NCBI GenBank assembly: GCA_030834965.1
Contig: JAUQWW010000043.1
Location: forward strand, 1 to 41,195
DNA length: 41,195 nt
Source: Gallionellaceae bacterium
GTDB taxonomy: Bacteria > Pseudomonadota > Gammaproteobacteria > Burkholderiales > Gallionellaceae
Direction of reading: 5' to 3'
In this document: piece after piece, positions 8,565 to 18,447 of the stretch
How positions within the stretch are numbered: position 1 is the first letter of the stretch
Layout: each line of letters opens with the position of its first letter
Program-made: the position numbers and the translations under genes
The notes under the pieces: generated by a model
Told to the model about the DNA's origin: nothing
The model's input: the letters and a program-made list of their open reading frames with translations, nothing else
Databases searched by the model: none

Positions 8565-8700
8565 CCCCCACCCTCGGTCCCTCTCCCCGAGGGAGAGGGA
8601 AGCAAAGCCCCTCGCCCTTGGGGAGAGGGGAGAGGGGCAGTTGCTGTCATCATTTATGTAAACATCAATAATTGACTGGATTCCGGCAAGCACCGGAATG
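8565..8700. repeat. REP-like palindromic repeat cluster before the second permease gene
   Basis: The gap 8493-8708 holds no gene. It contains two C-rich/G-rich palindromes, CCCTCTCCCCGAGGGAGAGGG (about 8579-8599) and CCCCTCGCCCTTGGGGAGAGGGG (about 8608-8630). A separate hairpin ATTCCGG-caagca-CCGGAAT lies at 8680-8699, ending nine bases before the permease ATG. Such elements are typical dispersed intergenic repeats (REP-type) in proteobacterial genomes. They could form strong mRNA structures limiting read-through into 8709. Copies elsewhere in the genome cannot be checked from this window. Confidence 0.6.
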
Positions 8701-8708
8701 ACGCGCTC

Positions 8709-9908
8709 ATGTTATTCACCGACCTGATTCGCCTCACCACTTCCACCTTTACGGCCTACCGCCTGCGCAGCTTCCTGACCGGGCTGGGCATTGCCATCGG
8801 TGTGGCGGCGGTGATCCTGCTGACTTCCATCGGCGAAGGCCTGAACCAGTTCGTGTTATCCGAGTTCTCGCAATTCGGCACAAATATCATCGGCGTCCAG
8901 CCGGGCAAGACGCAGACGCATGGGGCGAGCGTCGGCATGTTTGGCTCGGTCAAACCGCTTACCCTCGAGGATGCCGAGGCATTGCGTCATGTTCCCTATG
9001 CCGAATATATCAGCCCCAGCGTGCAGGGAAATGCCGAGGTGCGCGCCAATGGCAAGACACGCCGCACCATGGTGAATGGCGTCGGCCACGAGATGCCGCA
9101 GGCGTTGCGCATCTACGTGCGCACCGGCAGTTTTTTGCCGGACGAAGAGCCGAGCCAGGCGCGCGCTTTCGTCGTGCTGGGTGCCAAGGTGCGCCAGGAG
9201 CTGTACGGCGACAGCAATCCGCTCGGCAGTTATCTGCGCGTTGGCGGGCAGCGTTACCGTGTGATCGGCGTAATGGAGCCCAAAGGGCAGATTCTGGGCT
9301 TCGATCTGGACGATACCGTTTATATTCCTGCCGCGCGCGCCCTGGAGCTGTTCAACCGTTCCGGGCTGATGGAAATCCATGTTACCTACCGCCCCGGTGT
9401 TGACCTCAGACGGGTCGAGGAGGGCATACGCAAGATACTGACGGCGCGGCACGGGCGCGAAGATTTCACCTTGGTCTCACAGGAAAAGGCGCTGGAAGTA
9501 CTGGGCTCGGTGCTGGATGTGATCACTTTCGCGGTCGGCGCGCTGGGCGCAATTTCTCTGGTGGTGGGCGGGGTCGGCATACTTACCATCATGACCATGG
9601 CAGTCACCGAACGCACCGGCGAGATTGGCTTGTTGCGCGCGCTGGGGGCGCGGCAGGGACAGGTGTTGCTGCTGTTCCTGGGTGAGGCCATGTTGCTGGC
9701 GGCGGCGGGCGGGCTTACCGGATTGGGCTTGGGCATCGGTATCGCACAAGGTTTGCACGGGTTGTTCCCGGCATTGCCGGTGCACACGCCGCTATTTTTT
9801 GCGGTGCTGGCAGAATCCAGCGCGGTGGTAATTGGACTTGTTGCGGGCGTCATGCCCGCGCGGCGTGCGGCGCAGATGGATCCGGTGGAGGCATTGCGAG
9901 CGGAATGA
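8709..9908 (+). CDS. ABC transporter permease (MacB core + FtsX domain), second copy
   Basis: A 399-residue inner-membrane permease, homologous to the one at 4151-5359. It has one N-terminal helix (about residues 20-44, FLTGLGIAIGVAAVILLTS), a periplasmic MacB_PCD core, and C-terminal FtsX helices around GALGAISLVVGGVGILTIM, LGEAMLLAAAGGLTGLGLG and the region before ARRAAQMDPVEALRAE. No ribosome site precedes ATG 8709, which directly follows a repeat hairpin. This fits a gene that was once coupled to an upstream permease and later separated from it. Its stop overlaps the earP start (ATGA). It probably works with the ATPase at 3468-4154, since no other ATPase is present. Confidence 0.88.
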   Translation: MLFTDLIRLTTSTFTAYRLRSFLTGLGIAIGVAAVILLTSIGEGLNQFVLSEFSQFGTNIIGVQPGKTQTHGASVGMFGSVKPLTLEDAEALRHVPYAEYISPSVQGNAEVRANGKTRRTMVNGVGHEMPQALRIYVRTGSFLPDEEPSQARAFVVLGAKVRQELYGDSNPLGSYLRVGGQRYRVIGVMEPKGQILGFDLDDTVYIPAARALELFNRSGLMEIHVTYRPGVDLRRVEEGIRKILTARHGREDFTLVSQEKALEVLGSVLDVITFAVGALGAISLVVGGVGILTIMTMAVTERTGEIGLLRALGARQGQVLLLFLGEAMLLAAAGGLTGLGLGIGIAQGLHGLFPALPVHTPLFFAVLAESSAVVIGLVAGVMPARRAAQMDPVEALRAE

Positions 9909-11080
9909 GTAAACCAGCCCGCTGCGACATCTTCTGCACCGTAGTGGACAACTACGGCGACATTGGTGTGTGCTGGCGCCTCGCCAGGCAACTCGCTCAC
10001 GAGCACGGCATTGCGGTGCGGCTATGGGTGGACGATCTCGCGAGCTTCCGCAGGCTGTGCCCGGAGGTGGATGTTCAGCTTGCACAGCAGCATTGCCGCG
10101 GCGTGGAGGTCAGGCATTGGACGGCACTGTTTCCGGAGGTGGAGACCGCCCAACTGGTGATCGAGGCGTTTGCCTGTGAGCTGCCGGAGCGCTATGTGGC
10201 GGCAATGGCAGCGCAGGAGCGCAAGTCTGTATGGATCAATCTGGAATACCTGAGTGCGGAAGACTGGGTGGAAGGTTGCCACCAGCTTCCGTCGCCGCAT
10301 CCATCGCTGCCGCTGGTCAAATATTTTTTCTTTCCGGGATTTACCCCGCAGACCGGCGGGTTGCTGCTGGAGCGGGATTTGCTCGCACGGCGCGATGCCT
10401 TTCAGCAAGACCCGCAGGCACTTGCGGAATTCTGGCAAGCGTTCGGTGTGCGGCCATCCCGGCCGGATGAGACGCGCATATCGCTGTTCAGCTATGAAAA
10501 CCCGGCGCTGCCTGATTTGTTGCGCACGTGGGCGCAGGGTAGGCAGCCGCTGACGTGTTTGCTGCCGGAAGGCCGGGCACTGCCGCAGGTGGCGGCGTTC
10601 TTTGGCAGCGCGCGCGCCGCACCGGGCGATGTGTTCAAGCGTGGCAATCTAGAGGTGCGTGTGCTGCCGTTCGTGGAACAGGAGCGTTACGACGAACTGC
10701 TGTGGGCGTGCGATATCAATTTCGTGCGCGGCGAGGATTCCTGCGTGCGTGCGCAATGGGCGGCCAAGCCGTTTGTCTGGCACATCTACCCGCAGCATGA
10801 CGGCGTGCATATGCACAAGCTGCGCGCGTTCATGGCGCTGTATTGCGCCGGGCTGCCAACTGACGCGGTGCAGGCGTTGCATGCTCTGTGGGAAGAGTGG
10901 AATGGCGGACCAGACGCCGGGGCGATTTCAGCGCACGGCTGGAACGATTTCTGGATGCGCAGGTCTATGCTGCGGCAGCATGCGCACACCTGGGTGCAGC
11001 ATCTTTCGGGCAATAGCCTCGCTTTGAATTTGCTGGATTTTTTCCGGAAAATTGATAGAATGCGCGGCTTGCAAAATTAA
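9905..11080 (+). CDS. earP: EF-P arginine rhamnosyltransferase EarP
   Basis: This enzyme transfers rhamnose from dTDP-rhamnose to Arg32 of elongation factor P, activating EF-P for polyproline translation. The 391-residue protein matches the EarP (DUF2331) family. The N-terminal Rossmann-like half has the signature VVDNYGDIGVCWR, whose two aspartates (Asp15, Asp19) correspond to the catalytic/acceptor-binding pair known in the family. The C-terminal half has RGEDS (275-279), which contacts the nucleotide sugar, followed by KPFVWHIYPQHDGVHMHKL. The gene overlaps the upstream permease by four bases and ends 27 bases before efp, whose product carries the matching Arg32. That pairing makes the call very secure. 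Confidence 0.96.
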   Translation: MSKPARCDIFCTVVDNYGDIGVCWRLARQLAHEHGIAVRLWVDDLASFRRLCPEVDVQLAQQHCRGVEVRHWTALFPEVETAQLVIEAFACELPERYVAAMAAQERKSVWINLEYLSAEDWVEGCHQLPSPHPSLPLVKYFFFPGFTPQTGGLLLERDLLARRDAFQQDPQALAEFWQAFGVRPSRPDETRISLFSYENPALPDLLRTWAQGRQPLTCLLPEGRALPQVAAFFGSARAAPGDVFKRGNLEVRVLPFVEQERYDELLWACDINFVRGEDSCVRAQWAAKPFVWHIYPQHDGVHMHKLRAFMALYCAGLPTDAVQALHALWEEWNGGPDAGAISAHGWNDFWMRRSMLRQHAHTWVQHLSGNSLALNLLDFFRKIDRMRGLQN

Positions 11081-11107
11081 TGCAGATTTTTTAAGGCAGA
11101 CAAATTT

Positions 11108-11668
11108 ATGAAAACAGCACAAGAACTCCGCGCCGGCAACGTCATCATGGTCGGCACCGATCCCATGGTTATCCTCAAGGCGGAATACAGCCGTTCCGGT
11201 CGTAACGGCTCGGTGGTCAAGATGAAGATGAAGAATCTGTTGACCGAAGCCGCCAAGGAGACCGTGTATAGCGCCGATGACAAATTCGACCAGATCATCC
11301 TGGATCGCAAGGAATGCACTTATTCCTATTTCGCCGATCCGATGTATGTGTTCATGGACGGTGACTACAACCAGTATGAAATCGAGGCGGAAAGCATGGG
11401 CGATTCGATCAATTACATCGAAGACGGCATGCCATGCGAGGTGGTGTTTTACAACGAGAAGGCGATATCCGTCGAGTTGCCCAACACCATTGTGCGCGAA
11501 ATCGTTTATACCGAACCCGCGGTGCGTGGCGACACTTCCGGCAAGGTGATGAAGCCGGCCAAGATCAACACCGGCATGGAGTTGCCCGTGGCGGCTTTTT
11601 GCGAAATTGGCGACAAGATCGAGATCGACACCCGCACCAATGAATTCAAGCGCCGCGTGGCTGCTTGA
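11108..11668 (+). CDS. efp: Elongation factor P (Arg32 type)
   Basis: A translation factor that rescues ribosomes stalled at consecutive prolines by binding between the P and E sites. At 186 residues it is standard length with three beta-barrel domains. The modification loop reads SRSGRNGS with arginine at position 32, the acceptor for EarP rhamnosylation, instead of the lysine used by EpmA/EpmB organisms. The C-terminal [13 protein letters not shown] matches the family signature. A ribosome site AAGGCAG precedes ATG 11108. It lies behind earP and ends before a Rho-independent terminator at 11693-11716. A TAGAAT near 11056-11061 inside the end of earP might provide its own promoter. Confidence 0.98.
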   Translation: MKTAQELRAGNVIMVGTDPMVILKAEYSRSGRNGSVVKMKMKNLLTEAAKETVYSADDKFDQIILDRKECTYSYFADPMYVFMDGDYNQYEIEAESMGDSINYIEDGMPCEVVFYNEKAISVELPNTIVREIVYTEPAVRGDTSGKVMKPAKINTGMELPVAAFCEIGDKIEIDTRTNEFKRRVAA

Positions 11669-11692
11669 GCAATTAATGCTGCGGATGAAAAG

Positions 11693-11716
11693 ATGGCACC
11701 GTGAGGTGCCATTTTT
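11693..11716 (+). terminator. Rho-independent terminator after efp
   Basis: A perfect 8-bp stem ATGGCACC/GGTGCCAT with a GTGA loop (11693-11712) runs into a five-T tract (11712-11716). It lies 24 bases after the efp stop, separating earP-efp from hfq. Confidence 0.9.
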
Positions 11717-11873
11717 GTTGGCCGTGGCAGCATAGTGTTGAAGTCAAACCGGTTGCGCGATACAGAAAGCAAATGCCTACCCGGGGTATTTTCGTATTTT
11801 TGGCATTGCCCTTCCGAAGAGTTGAAAAATCCATTAAAGTGGCTACCCGCTATAACCATAAGAGCAAAAAATC

Positions 11874-12104
11874 ATGAGTACAAAAGGGCAACATTTACAA
11901 GACCCGTTCCTGAATGCGTTGCGCAAGGAGCATGTACAGGTCGCCATTTATCTTGTGAATGGTATCAAGTTGCAAGGGCAGGTCGAGTCATTTGACCAGT
12001 ATGTGGTGCTGTTGAAGAACACCATCACTCAGATGGTTTACAAGCACGCCATTTCCACCATCGTTCCTGCACGCGCCATCACTATCCCGGCTGACGCCGA
12101 GTAA
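11874..12104 (+). CDS. hfq: RNA chaperone Hfq
   Basis: A hexameric Sm-like RNA chaperone that pairs small RNAs with mRNAs. The 76-residue protein shows Sm1 ([20 protein letters not shown]) and Sm2 ([15 protein letters not shown]) motifs, the proximal-site YKHA, and distal-face residues typical of proteobacterial Hfq. The C-terminal tail is very short. ATG 11874 follows AGAGC in an A-rich leader. The stop overlaps the hflX start (TAATG), the conserved hfq-hflX coupling. The 157-base gap after the efp terminator must hold its promoter, but I could not pick a convincing -35/-10 pair. Confidence 0.98.
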   Translation: MSTKGQHLQDPFLNALRKEHVQVAIYLVNGIKLQGQVESFDQYVVLLKNTITQMVYKHAISTIVPARAITIPADAE

Positions 12105-13303
12105 TGCACGAACCGGAAACTGCCGCAGCGAAAGGGTCGCTGCGTAGCAGCGGGGCGGACGCCAACACGGCAATATTGGTCAGCATCGACTTTGGCGCGC
12201 CGGATTACGCGGAAAGCCTGGAAGAGCTGCGGCTGCTAGCGGAGAGCGCGGGTGTGCGCACCGTTGCGCTGGTGGAAGGCAAGCGCCAGCGTCCCGATGC
12301 GTCGTTATTTGCCGGCAGCGGCAAGGTGGACGAAATCGCCGCCATCGTCGAGCAGCATGCCGCCCTTTCCGAGCATCATGTGGCCCCGGTGGTTATTTTC
12401 AATCACGATCTTTCCCCCGCGCAGATGCGCAATCTTTCCGCCAGAATCAAGACGCGCGTGATAGACCGCACCATGCTGATTCTGGATATTTTTGCGTTGC
12501 GTGCACAAAGCCATGAAGGCAAGGTGCAGGTTGAACTGGCGCAGCTGAAATATCTTTCCACGCGCCTGGTCGGGATGAACCAGGACATGGGGCAGCAGAA
12601 ATTTGCCGTGGGTGCGCGCGGTCCGGGTGAAACCCAGCTGGAGCTGGACCGGCGCAAACTGGATAAGCGCGTGCACCTGCTGCAAGACCGCTTGGAGAAG
12701 CTCAAGCGTCACCGTCAGGTGCAGCGGCGCGCGCGTAATCGCTCCGAGGTGATGTCGGTATCGATCGTCGGCTATACCAATGCAGGAAAATCCACCCTGT
12801 TCAACCGGCTGACCCAGGCTGATGTGTATGTGGCGAATCAGTTGTTCGCCACGCTGGATACCACTTCGCGCCGCGTGTATCTGGAGGGGCCTGGGCAGGT
12901 GGTGTTGTCGGACACCGTCGGGTTTATTCGCCATCTGCCGCACGGGCTGGTAGCGGCGTTTCGCAGTACGCTGGAAGAAACGGCACAGGCCGATTTGTTG
13001 TTGCATGTAGTGGATGCCAATAGCACGGAACGTTTCGACCAGATTGCCGAAGTGAATAAAGTATTGCTGGAGATCGGCGCGCAGCATATTCCGCAGATTC
13101 TGGTGTTCAACAAGATTGATTTGCAGGACTTGCCGGCGGGCGTGCAGCGCGACGAATATGGTAGAATTGCGCGCATTCACCTGAGCGCCAGGACGGGCGC
13201 AGGCGTAGATGCATTGCGTGCGGCATTGGCAGAAGCGCGCGACGCCCGGGCGCACGATGCGCAGAATGTGCAGCCACAAGAGTGGCATCCTCTTAATAAC
13301 TGA
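12104..13303 (+). CDS. hflX: Ribosome-associated GTPase HflX
   Basis: A GTPase that splits stalled or heat-damaged 70S ribosomes. The 399-residue protein has an N-terminal HflX domain with the glycine-rich segment ARGPGETQLELDRRKL and a coiled coil (about 170-210). The G domain has P-loop GYTNAGKST (223-231), G3 in DTVGFIRHLP, and G4 NKID. The N-terminus (first ~20 residues, EPETAAAKGSLRSSG) is an extension of uncertain validity, but the overlap with the hfq stop supports this start. It is co-transcribed with hfq and followed by hflK after 25 bases. Confidence 0.97.
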   Translation: MHEPETAAAKGSLRSSGADANTAILVSIDFGAPDYAESLEELRLLAESAGVRTVALVEGKRQRPDASLFAGSGKVDEIAAIVEQHAALSEHHVAPVVIFNHDLSPAQMRNLSARIKTRVIDRTMLILDIFALRAQSHEGKVQVELAQLKYLSTRLVGMNQDMGQQKFAVGARGPGETQLELDRRKLDKRVHLLQDRLEKLKRHRQVQRRARNRSEVMSVSIVGYTNAGKSTLFNRLTQADVYVANQLFATLDTTSRRVYLEGPGQVVLSDTVGFIRHLPHGLVAAFRSTLEETAQADLLLHVVDANSTERFDQIAEVNKVLLEIGAQHIPQILVFNKIDLQDLPAGVQRDEYGRIARIHLSARTGAGVDALRAALAEARDARAHDAQNVQPQEWHPLNN

Positions 13304-13328
13304 GTCAACTAACAGAGCAGGATGGACT

Positions 13329-14540
13329 ATGGGATTGAATGACCCGCAATGGGGCAATAAAAACAGCGGTGGCCCGCCGGACCTGGAAGCTGTGCTGCGC
13401 GACCTGAATAAGAAAATCGCGGGGCTTTTTGGCGGCAAAGGCGGCGGCACGGGTGGAACGGGCGGCAGTGGCGGCAGCAATCCGGCAAGAAATTTCGGTA
13501 GCAGCGTTGGCCTGATTGTGGTGGTGATCGTATTGATCTGGCTTGCCAGCGGCTTCTATATCGTGGATGCCAGCCAGCGTGGCGTGGTGCTTCGTTTCGG
13601 CAAGCAGGTCGAGGTTACCCAGGCTGGCCCGCGCTGGCACTTGCCATTTCCCATCGAGACCGTTGAGGTGGTGAGCTTGAGCCAGGTCAGAACGGTTGAA
13701 ATCGGCTACCGTGAGAACGTCAAGAACAAGATGCTGAAAGAATCGCTGATGCTGACCGACGACGAGAACATCATCGATATTCAGTTTGCCGTACAGTATT
13801 TCCTGAAAGACCCTGCCGATTATCTGTTCAACAACCGCATGCCGGACGAGAACGTGCGTCAGGCGGCCGAGACTGCGATACGCGAGGTGGTCGGCAAGAA
13901 CAAGATGGACTTCGTGTTGTATGAAGGGCGCGAGCAGGTTGCTGCGGCGACAACCAAGCTGATTCAGGATATTCTGGATCGCTACAAATCCGGCATTCTG
14001 GTGAGCAAGGTCACCATGCAGAATGCGCAGCCTCCCGAGCAGGTGCAGGCGGCGTTCGACGATGCGGTGAAAGCCGGGCAGGACCGCGAGCGCCAGAAGA
14101 ACGAGGGCCAGGCCTATGCCAATGATGTGGTGCCCAAGGCCAAGGGTGCGGCGGCACGCCTGATGCAGGAGGCAGAAGGTTATCGTCAGCGCATCGTGGC
14201 GAATGCCGAGGGTGATGCCAGCCGCTTCAAACAGGTGCTGGTGGAATATGAGAAAGCACCTGTTGTTACGCGTGAACGCATGTACATCGACATGATGCAG
14301 CAGGTGCTGGCTACCAGCAGCAAGGTGCTGGTGGACCAGAAGAATGGCAATAACCTGCTGTATTTGCCTTTGGATAAACTGATTCAAAGCACAAGTGCGG
14401 ACCCGGCAATAGCTGCAGCAGCAGGCAGGTCTGCCAATAATGCGGAGCAGGTTGCGCCTCCAGCTTCTGTGATGAATGAGCCGGTTTCACCCAATGTGCG
14501 CGATATATTGCGTGGCCGCGAAAGGGAGGCACGTCCATGA
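13329..14540 (+). CDS. hflK: HflK, FtsH-modulating SPFH membrane protein
   Basis: HflK forms, with HflC, a large periplasm-facing cage around the FtsH protease that controls membrane-protein degradation. I use ATG 13329 (403 residues). The longer frame from 13209 would overlap hflX deeply, and MGLNDPQWG is the normal family start. A Gly-rich linker (GGKGGGTGGTGGSGGS, about 38-53) precedes one membrane helix (about 56-78), then the SPFH/band-7 domain and a long helical segment with Ala/Glu/Arg repeats (about 240-310). Its stop overlaps the hflC start (ATGA), as expected for partners made in equal amounts. Confidence 0.96.
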   Translation: MGLNDPQWGNKNSGGPPDLEAVLRDLNKKIAGLFGGKGGGTGGTGGSGGSNPARNFGSSVGLIVVVIVLIWLASGFYIVDASQRGVVLRFGKQVEVTQAGPRWHLPFPIETVEVVSLSQVRTVEIGYRENVKNKMLKESLMLTDDENIIDIQFAVQYFLKDPADYLFNNRMPDENVRQAAETAIREVVGKNKMDFVLYEGREQVAAATTKLIQDILDRYKSGILVSKVTMQNAQPPEQVQAAFDDAVKAGQDRERQKNEGQAYANDVVPKAKGAAARLMQEAEGYRQRIVANAEGDASRFKQVLVEYEKAPVVTRERMYIDMMQQVLATSSKVLVDQKNGNNLLYLPLDKLIQSTSADPAIAAAAGRSANNAEQVAPPASVMNEPVSPNVRDILRGREREARP

Positions 14541-15418
14541 AAACTAATTTTGGCAACATCCTCGTTGGCGCAATCGCCGTTCTCATCCTGCTCAGCCTGA
14601 GTGCATTCGTGGTCGATCAGCGCCAGACTGCGATCGTGTTCCAGCTCGGCGAGGTGGTCGGTGTGAAGACGGCTCCCGGGCTGTATTTCAAGATTCCGCT
14701 GGTACAGAACGTGCGCTATTTTGATTCGCGCATACTGACCATGGACAGCGTGGAACCGGAGCGCTTTATCACGGCCGAGAAGAAGAACGTGATGGTGGAT
14801 TCGTACGTCAAGTGGCGCATTGCCGATGTGAAGCAGTATTACATCAGCGTGGGCGGCGATGAAATGCGTGCACGCACCCGATTGATGCAGACGGTGAATG
14901 CTTCCATGCGTGAGGAGTTCGGCAAACGCACCATCCACGAAGTCGTGTCCGGAGAACGAGAGAAGATCATGCAGGTACTGCGTGAGAAGGCGGATATCGA
15001 TGCACGCAAGATCGGCGTGGAAGTGCTGGACGTACGCCTGAAGCGCGTGGATTTTCCGCACGAAATCAGTGATTCGGTATACCGCCGCATGGATGCCGAG
15101 CGCAAGCGGGTGGCCAATGAACTGCGTGCGACCGGCAATGCAGAAAGCGAGAAGATTCGTGCCGATGCAGACCGGCAACGCGAAGTCATACTTGCCGATG
15201 CATACCGTGACGCCCAGAAAATCAAGGGTGACGGCGATGCCAAGGCGACCGCGATTTATTCCGCAGCATTTGGGCGTAATTCCGAGTTCTATTCGTTCTA
15301 TCGCAGCCTGGAAGCCTATAAACAGACCTTCAATAACAAGGGCGATGTTATGGTGCTGGATCCCAGCTCGGCCTTTTTCAAATATCTCAAGAGTTCCTCC
15401 GGCAAGGCTGGGAAGTAA
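14537..15418 (+). CDS. hflC: HflC, FtsH-modulating SPFH membrane protein
   Basis: Partner of HflK in the FtsH regulatory complex. The 293-residue protein has one N-terminal membrane helix (about residues 7-27), then a band-7 domain beginning DQRQTAIVFQLGEVVGVKT, and a C-terminal helical part (RRMDAERKRVANELRATG) ending near AFGRNSEFYSFYRSLEAYK and VLDPSSAFFKYL. These segments are nearly invariant in HflC. The gene overlaps hflK by four bases and is followed 14 bases later by a small DUF2065 gene, the usual arrangement. Confidence 0.97.
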   Translation: MKTNFGNILVGAIAVLILLSLSAFVVDQRQTAIVFQLGEVVGVKTAPGLYFKIPLVQNVRYFDSRILTMDSVEPERFITAEKKNVMVDSYVKWRIADVKQYYISVGGDEMRARTRLMQTVNASMREEFGKRTIHEVVSGEREKIMQVLREKADIDARKIGVEVLDVRLKRVDFPHEISDSVYRRMDAERKRVANELRATGNAESEKIRADADRQREVILADAYRDAQKIKGDGDAKATAIYSAAFGRNSEFYSFYRSLEAYKQTFNNKGDVMVLDPSSAFFKYLKSSSGKAGK

Positions 15419-15432
15419 TTGGAACTTCTGAA

Positions 15433-15618
15433 GTGCTGAGTTATTGGCTCATCGGTCTGGCGTTGATGCTGGTGATCGAGGGTATTATGCCATTCCTGTT
15501 TCCGGACCTGTGGCGCGACACATTTCGCAGGCTGGTGCAGCTCTCGGATGGGCAGCTCCGTTTCATCGGCATCAGCGCCATGCTGGCCGGGTTGCTGTTG
15601 TTGTATTTTGTGAAATAA
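15433..15618 (+). CDS. DUF2065 small inner-membrane protein
   Basis: A 61-residue protein with two membrane helices (about residues 4-24 and 43-59) separated by a short charged loop FPDLWRDTFRRLVQLSD. The sequence EGIMPFLFPDLWR is typical of DUF2065 (YjeT-like) proteins, found between hflC and hisZ/purA in many proteobacteria. The start is GTG 15433. A role linked to HflKC is suggested only by conserved neighbourhood. The next gene, hisZ, starts four bases after the stop. Confidence 0.9.
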   Translation: MLSYWLIGLALMLVIEGIMPFLFPDLWRDTFRRLVQLSDGQLRFIGISAMLAGLLLLYFVK

Positions 15619-15622
15619 AGTC

Positions 15623-18126
<2,504 letters not shown>

Positions 18127-18282
18127 TCACCATTGCCAAAAATAGAATAACAATGGCGCAGTACCGGAACGGTAGTGCGTGCCAATTGTTTTTGGAAGAT
18201 CCGTGGGTATTCTTGGAAAAGCCATGGAGGCTAAAACCAGAATCCCGAAAGACAGGAGCTTCGCTTGTTCTGGCCACCAAAC

Positions 18283-18311
18283 AAAAACGGCTCGCTTGCG
18301 CGAACCGTTTT
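18283..18311 (-). terminator. Terminator after tRNA-Leu(CAG), possibly bidirectional
   Basis: An inverted repeat around CGGCTCGC-ttgc-GCGAACCG (one internal mismatch) is flanked by A5 on one side and T4 on the other. On the minus strand it lies 10 bases after the tRNA and ends in a T tract. On the plus strand it could also stop purA transcription. Confidence 0.75.
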
Positions 18312-18320
18312 GTTTAATCG

Positions 18321-18405
18321 TGGTGCCCAGAAGAGGACTCGAACCTCCACACCTTGCGGCACACGGACCTGAACCGTGCGCGTCTACCAATTCCGCCATC
18401 TGGGC
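18321..18405 (-). tRNA. tRNA-Leu (anticodon CAG)
   Basis: Read on the minus strand, the 85-base sequence begins GCCCAGATGGCGGAATTGG and ends TCTGGGCACCA with CCA encoded. The acceptor stem GCCCAGA/TCTGGGC pairs over seven bases. The anticodon arm CACGG-TTCAGGT-CCGTG gives anticodon CAG. A long variable arm (TGCCGCAAGGTGT region) marks a class II leucine tRNA, and the T arm contains GGTTCGAGTCC. It lies between purA and rnr on the opposite strand. Confidence 0.97.
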
Positions 18406-18447
18406 ACTTGAGGGCGCGTAATTTAATCGTTATAGGACATACTGTCA

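Noticed and set aside
8565-8640. A CRISPR array or phage-like direct repeats
   Set aside because: Only two related palindromes occur, with no regular spacers and no cas genes.
11717-11873. A sigma-54 or sigma-70 promoter for hfq
   Set aside because: TTGAAA and TATAAC are 23 bases apart, and the GG/GC pattern of sigma-54 sites is not met, although a promoter must exist nearby.
18127-18421. Small open frames on both strands over the tRNA-Leu(CAG) region
   Set aside because: They run through the tRNA and its terminator; frames of the type MAELVDAHGSG are a well-known tRNA translation artefact.
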